Below, piece by piece: positions 33,900 through 38,020 of a stretch of DNA of 38,020 bases. Under the pieces are notes generated by a model, which saw nothing but the letters and a program-made list of their open reading frames with translations, did not search any database and was not told the DNA's origin. The position numbers and the translations under genes are program-made. How positions within the stretch are numbered: the first letter of the stretch is position 1; every line of letters starts with the position of its first letter. Origin of the DNA: Segatella maculosa DSM 19339 = JCM 15638 (GTDB lineage: Bacteria; Bacteroidota; Bacteroidia; Bacteroidales; Bacteroidaceae); contig NZ_KB908340.1 of NCBI RefSeq assembly GCF_000382385.1, positions 1-38,020 on the forward strand, in the 5' to 3' direction.

Positions 33900-36800
33900 T
33901 TAATCAACCAATCGTAGAATGTAAGCAACAATACTGGCGGGATGTTTATCAACGTACGATTGCAGCCACACTTCGTTAGGCTTAATTTTATTGTTTACCA
34001 ACCTACTGATTACGGGGTTCAGGTTTCCATACATATTAAGCATGCCTGGCAGTAGAACCCGCTTTACTTTCGGGTTAGCTATCAGCAATGCTAACACGCG
34101 AGCTTGTTGGTTGGTATAATTCGTGAATTTCAGAATGTTTTCAACCACTTCTTTGTCTGTAAAGGCGAGGTGTTTGTACAATTGTAAGATTAAGTCGTCT
34201 ATCCTGCTGGTTATTGTCTGCGTATGCTTTGAGATGTTATCCTCCAGCTTTACGTCCGTTCGTTTCAGTCCTCGCCCTTCGTATTCCCCAACCATTTCTT
34301 CCCTGATAAGCTGGTAGCGTTCCATTTCTTGGCTTATTTGTTGGCGTATTTCGTGCTGCAACATTTCGGCTTCCAAGTGCTTCAAGGCCCGTAACATCTC
34401 GATGCGGGTAACTATCGCCGCCAGCGTTTTCTGCTCACTGATGCTTTCGATAAGGGCCGAACGTACGTCATCGGATGGCAAATTGTTCGCCCGTTCCTCA
34501 AAACCGTGCAGTACATTGGTAAGTTCCAACAGGGCTTCATCTGTGAAAATGTGGTTATAATCTACCTCTGCTTTCTCCATGTCTGCTGTGATTTCGGCCA
34601 GACACCGAAACCTAATGGCGTAGCACAACTTTTCTATATGCTGCGCCATCATGTCGTTTACATGTTGTATCATCAGGCAGCCGTCCACCACATTCCGATA
34701 TTTTGCCACATTATCGGTGAACTTTTGGTATCGTTCCAGCCACAGCCCATTTTGCATAACCCTTTCGCCGATTTCTGAAACGCTGCCTTGCGACAAGGCC
34801 GTTTCTGCGTTTTCGAGCATCATCGTGCAGTCGTATGCCCTGATGTTTTGCAGTTCTCCTATCTGTTTTTTCAGCATTTTTGAGAGCAGCAGGGCCGTAT
34901 CGCGATTTTTATACATGATACGTTCCGAGAGCGCGCTTATTTGCAAGCTCGTCTGCTTAGGGTTGGTCTGCAACACGTGGATGTCTTCCATCAGCTGCCT
35001 AATCTGTTCTTGCTCGTGTTCGTTTAGCAGGGCTGCAATCTTTTCCATCTCTTGCGTACGTCCTTTCAAGTCGCTTATGCGCAGTTTCATCTGTTTTCTT
35101 CGCTCTTGTCGCCTGCGCAAATGCACCCAAAAGAACACGCCATACAAGGCCAATACAGCCAAGAGCACGGCTAACACAAGGCGTATTGAAACCACATTGT
35201 TGTCGAACACCACATATTGGGGCACATCTTCTTCACCAGGCTTCATTTTTAGCACACCGATTTCAGACACTAAGTATAACGTGTGCCCAATGCAAAAAGA
35301 TGCTTTAGAGTTAAATCGAATGTCTTTGAAGTAATACCCCGTCTCTTTTGCCTTTCCATTCATAACAGCATATCTCTGCACGCCAAACTCGGGAAAGGCG
35401 TAGAACAGCGAATCGTCGATGGCAACAAGCCGATTGTAACCGTTCAAGCTTAGTGTGTCTTGGCGGTTCGGAGTAACCAATGCGTGGTTGGTGAGCACGG
35501 TTAAACAGGGCTGATAGCCGCCCGACACAAACAAATTGCGGATGAAGGCCAAACGTTTCGACCCTGGGATAGTAGTGTATCGCCCTCTGTCGGCATAAAA
35601 CACGCCATCGTCCATCGTTCCCATATAAACGCTATTGGTGCCGGGCAACGAGAAGAAGCACGTGATATACTTGTCTTCCATCCCCTTTACTGGTTTGGCA
35701 ATGCCGTTCTTGTCGACAATTACCAACCCGTCTTGCACACCCAGGAAAATGCTTTCTTCCTTGCCGTTTGTTTGAAGGTGCAGGGCCGTTACTTTCTTAT
35801 CAGAACGGTATAGGGTCTTGATGTTCGATAATACCTCGTTTTGCAGATTGCTGCCACCCACATCCACCGTTCGCAATTCCGAGCGGTCGTTCACGTAGAA
35901 TAATCGTCTGCTTTCGCTAACGGCCATTTCCGTCACTTGTTCTTCTTTGGGTAGCGAAAATACTTTCACCGACACGCTGTCGTCCGCGTACTGTCTGAAC
36001 ACTTCATTTTGGCTGTTCAGGTAATAGGCTTCGTTACTGTTAGCGCAGGCGGCAACCACTATTCCCTTGTTGTTGAAATGTCCTGAATGGAACGGTATGC
36101 GCCAAAAGGCATTGTCGGTAATGAAAATCGATGTTTCCGAACGATAGTCGGACAACATCACATTATGGCATCCCTTCGGGGAATCTCTTCTTAGTGGTAT
36201 GGTAATAAAGTGCTGCAAGTCTTCGCTAATAACCATAGAATGACTGCGAAGGATATAATGCACCTTTCCCACCCGATAGTATAAGCGAGGAATGAATGCC
36301 AAATCTACCGTCTTGATAGGTTTTCCCCATACGTCTTCAATATAGATTTTCTTTCCCGAAAGGGCGCATACCTCATTGCCATACATCGCCACATACTGTA
36401 CCTTTTCGCCTTTATGCAGCCACGATATGTGGCCGGTTTTCAAGTCTATGCATAACACCCCGTCAATAGAGGCAGCAAAAAGATACTGCTGCCCATAAGT
36501 GCAAAGATTATAGATGATGTATGGTATGCCAGCCTTTGCCGTCTCACTGTCAAGGGCGGGGTATAACAATGAAAAGCGTTTGTCGTTTCCTAGTAAGTAG
36601 AGGCCTTGGCTGGTGGCTGTAAAAATGCCGTTTGCGGTGATGGCAAAATCGTAGGCTGAATATTCTTTACCTTTAAAAAGGATGCTATACGTTTGCTCAT
36701 GCTCCATCTTGCCATTGTGCAGCCGCCACCTTTGAAGCCCAGAATTACGCCCGCCCAACCAGCAAGTTGTATCGCCATTGGCATTCGTGCGTGTTGCAAC

Positions 36801-37034
36801 CTTGTAAATCCTGTCTGTTCCAGTGGCGTATGCCGACACCCTATTACCGTCTACATGCCATATTTTTCCTGTCTCTCCGCCTATCCAAAAGGTAGAATCT
36901 TCATCGGCAGATACAGAAGCCAACCTCTCACCAATATAATACTCGTTTTCTCCGAGTGTCTTCATCTGTTTCGAATCAGAACATCCGTAGAGCAGTATAG
37001 CGGTGATAACGATTGTGTAGACTTTCTTTTGCAT
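33900..37034 (-). CDS. Membrane-spanning beta-propeller regulator without a histidine kinase
   Basis: 1044 residues from the Met at 37034. I choose this over 37061 because the promoter box at 37059-37066 would overlap the longer start. The N-terminus has a signal with lipobox-like LLYGC (C18). Residues about 30-600 are beta-propeller repeats of the two-component-regulator type (FWIGGETGKIWHVDG, CWLGGRNSGLQRW). A transmembrane helix at about 615-640 (LVLAVLLAVLALYGVFFW) leads into RRRQERRKQ and a long coiled coil (about 645-960). The C-terminal about 85 residues (TNQQARVLALLIANPKVKRV, then a short helix-rich end) look like a DNA-binding winged helix. No H-box, ATPase or receiver domain is seen. 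A one-piece sensor-regulator of the lyase operon, comparable in plan to SusR, is the simplest reading. Confidence 0.7.
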   Translation of the reverse strand: MQKKVYTIVITAILLYGCSDSKQMKTLGENEYYIGERLASVSADEDSTFWIGGETGKIWHVDGNRVSAYATGTDRIYKVATRTNANGDTTCWLGGRNSGLQRWRLHNGKMEHEQTYSILFKGKEYSAYDFAITANGIFTATSQGLYLLGNDKRFSLLYPALDSETAKAGIPYIIYNLCTYGQQYLFAASIDGVLCIDLKTGHISWLHKGEKVQYVAMYGNEVCALSGKKIYIEDVWGKPIKTVDLAFIPRLYYRVGKVHYILRSHSMVISEDLQHFITIPLRRDSPKGCHNVMLSDYRSETSIFITDNAFWRIPFHSGHFNNKGIVVAACANSNEAYYLNSQNEVFRQYADDSVSVKVFSLPKEEQVTEMAVSESRRLFYVNDRSELRTVDVGGSNLQNEVLSNIKTLYRSDKKVTALHLQTNGKEESIFLGVQDGLVIVDKNGIAKPVKGMEDKYITCFFSLPGTNSVYMGTMDDGVFYADRGRYTTIPGSKRLAFIRNLFVSGGYQPCLTVLTNHALVTPNRQDTLSLNGYNRLVAIDDSLFYAFPEFGVQRYAVMNGKAKETGYYFKDIRFNSKASFCIGHTLYLVSEIGVLKMKPGEEDVPQYVVFDNNVVSIRLVLAVLLAVLALYGVFFWVHLRRRQERRKQMKLRISDLKGRTQEMEKIAALLNEHEQEQIRQLMEDIHVLQTNPKQTSLQISALSERIMYKNRDTALLLSKMLKKQIGELQNIRAYDCTMMLENAETALSQGSVSEIGERVMQNGLWLERYQKFTDNVAKYRNVVDGCLMIQHVNDMMAQHIEKLCYAIRFRCLAEITADMEKAEVDYNHIFTDEALLELTNVLHGFEERANNLPSDDVRSALIESISEQKTLAAIVTRIEMLRALKHLEAEMLQHEIRQQISQEMERYQLIREEMVGEYEGRGLKRTDVKLEDNISKHTQTITSRIDDLILQLYKHLAFTDKEVVENILKFTNYTNQQARVLALLIANPKVKRVLLPGMLNMYGNLNPVISRLVNNKIKPNEVWLQSYVDKHPASIVAYILRLVD

Positions 37035-37058
37035 TCGGTATAGGAGTAGATTCTTATG

Positions 37059-37066
37059 CAAAGATA
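37059..37066 (-). promoter_or_regulatory. Promoter -7 box (TATCTTTG) of the regulator gene
   Basis: Perfect TAnnTTTG match on the minus strand (TTATCTTTGCATAAG), about 25 bp before the chosen start. The upstream 37067-37323 region is AT-rich and holds no gene I can support. Confidence 0.6.
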
Positions 37067-37323
37067 ATTAAAAGTTCTTACATCTGTTGTATTTTAAACA
37101 AGATAAATTCAGCAGACAAAAGCAAATACCGGATTGTTCTTGTTATTTATGGCATGTTGCCACAAAGGTCCGCAGTAGGTAACGGCCTATTAGTGTATAA
37201 ATAACGTTCTTCTCAACATTGCTCTTCTTGTGTTATACGCTTGTTCATTGTTGATTGACAACACTTTACGAAGCGTTTGTTGGTTCGCAACTTAGTTCTT
37301 AATCCGTCATTCACATCCTGTCC

Positions 37324-37352
37324 GTTAGGCTACAAGCCGCTTGTAGCCTAAC
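37324..37352. terminator. 12-bp perfect inverted repeat, probable terminator
   Basis: GTTAGGCTACAA / TTGTAGCCTAAC with a GCCGC loop, 34 bp beyond the stop of the mob pseudogene on the minus strand. No T tract, so it could also be an element end. Confidence 0.45.
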
Positions 37353-37385
37353 GCTTACCTATCATTTCTCGTCATATTTAAGACC

Positions 37386-37761
37386 TTATATTATACCTTC
37401 GTCCACACGAAAATGAGGGTCGTAAAATCGCTTAAATGCTTCTTTGGCACATAAGGAAAGGTTCTGTGTGATATGTATCCATCTCTCGTCTTTCACTTTG
37501 ATAAAGTTAGAAATCTGCCCATAGAACTTTCCTGTATGTTGGAGTATGGCAATGGCTTCCTCTCATAGTCCGTCATCTTAGGAACAGCTACCACTTCACT
37601 ATTAAGGATCGTTTCACGGCAGTAGTCTGAGAATTTCCGCCCTGTACTTTCCGCCTTTGACTTGATACGCTGCTTTTCCTCTAAGGTCTTACCTTGATGA
37701 ACTATGTCTTGTTCATTTTCTGCTCATCCTTATTTTGTTGCTGCCACTTGGCTGGCTTCCT
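37386..37761 (-). pseudogene. MobC-like mobilization protein, frameshifted
   Basis: Pieces in three frames together resemble a BF0133/MobC-type protein: KPAKWQQQNKDEQK, then EEKQRIKSKAESTGRKFSDY and LNSEVVAVPKMTDYER (ribbon-helix-helix region), then after a one-base shift EAIAILQHTGKFYGQISNF and KEAFKRFYDPHFRVDEGII to TAA at 37386. At least two frameshifts (about 37698 and 37564) disable it. The N-terminus is cut by the IS982 element at about 37762. It is distinct in sequence from the MobC-like gene at 16885. Confidence 0.65.
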
Positions 37762-37766
37762 ATTTA

Positions 37767-38020
37767 ACGTGAGTTCGATGAATTATAAGTGTCTGTAAAT
37801 TTGGTGATTAGCGAAATTTGTTGTAACTTTATAGTACTGATTTACAAAGAAATACAAACAAAAATCGCTATGATCACCGAGGACAAAGTTACGGAAATAT
37901 TTTGTATGGCAGACGACTTCTGCAAGTTTTATGACGCAATGATGGCAAAATACACGCTAAAACCAACCAATAAGAGCCCATATCACCGTGATTCCACGAT
38001 GTCAAAGGCTGAAATCATGC
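37767..38020 (+). mobile_element. IS982-family element, left end (runs off window)
   Basis: A terminal sequence ACGTGAGTTCGATGAAT around 37767 is related to the inverted repeats of the two IS982 remnants (common core GAGTTCG). It is followed, as in those, by a leader of about 100 bp and the transposase ATG at 37870. It interrupts the mob pseudogene. The sequence differs from copies 1 and 2 enough to be another IS982 member. Confidence 0.65.
37870..38020 (+). CDS. IS982 transposase, N-terminal part
   Basis: 50 codons from MITEDKVTEIFCMADDFCKF to the window end (...MSKAEIM). The N-terminal VTEIFC.-ADDFCK and the K/R-rich linker followed by SKAEIM are IS982-typical. No stop or frameshift in the visible part; the catalytic region is outside the window. 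Confidence 0.75.
   Translation, partial: MITEDKVTEIFCMADDFCKFYDAMMAKYTLKPTNKSPYHRDSTMSKAEIM

Noticed and set aside
34651..35334. 227-codon plus-strand frame inside the regulator gene
   Set aside because: Antisense of the coiled-coil region; Ser/Cys/Phe-rich composition typical of shadows.
1..38020. CRISPR arrays, tRNA, rRNA, riboswitches
   Set aside because: No regularly spaced repeats, no cloverleaf or CCA-type ends and no known riboswitch cores were noticed when reading both strands.

Overview
The window looks like chromosomal accessory DNA from a Bacteroidales bacterium, possibly Prevotellaceae (the family is inference). The signs are SusC/SusD-type genes, tyrosine integrases of the IntDOT/Bacteroidetes class, DUF1896 and BF0133/MobC-like mobilization genes, IS982 elements and recurring promoter -7 boxes of the form TAnnTTTG. 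No rRNA, tRNA or CRISPR array is visible. The left 17 kb plus a relaxase near 25 kb is a patchwork of mobile-element remains. The right 20 kb is mostly a polysaccharide utilization locus (PUL) on the minus strand.

Layout. 1-2167: tail of a mobilizable or conjugative element (primase/helicase, excisionase-like HTH). 2208-9015: two deletion derivatives of IS982 in the same orientation. They bracket a DUF4143-type AAA ATPase and a 1218-residue membrane-anchored YobI/KAP-like P-loop NTPase, which is the best candidate here for an uncharacterised conflict or defence gene. 9112-10510: an AbiE-like toxin-antitoxin pair in decay. The antitoxin is frameshifted at a T7 run and the toxin has lost its nucleotidyltransferase core. 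10606-12120: the C-terminal stump of a giant conjugative-transposon helicase. 12127-15987: two tandem tyrosine recombinases and a DUF1896 gene, framed by nested inverted repeats and followed by a terminator-like hairpin. 15987-17343: an operator-like dyad, two small HTH genes, a Cys-rich micro-ORF lying over an oriT-like dyad, and a MobC-like gene with in-frame stops.

17484-37034 (minus strand): SusD, SusC and a metallophosphoesterase; then a relaxase of mobilizable-element type; then, read in transcription order from the right, a membrane-spanning beta-propeller regulator, followed by a tight operon of class A acid phosphatase (PAP2), TonB-dependent receptor without its own SusD, beta-helix lipoprotein, heparinase II/III-type lyase and GH88 unsaturated glucuronyl hydrolase. 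The lyase would make 4,5-unsaturated uronides and GH88 would remove them, so the substrate is a uronic-acid polysaccharide. No sulfatase is present but two phosphatases are, which argues for a non-sulfated and perhaps phosphorylated glycan (inference).

37386-38020: a frameshifted MobC-like pseudogene cut by a further IS982 element that runs off the right edge.
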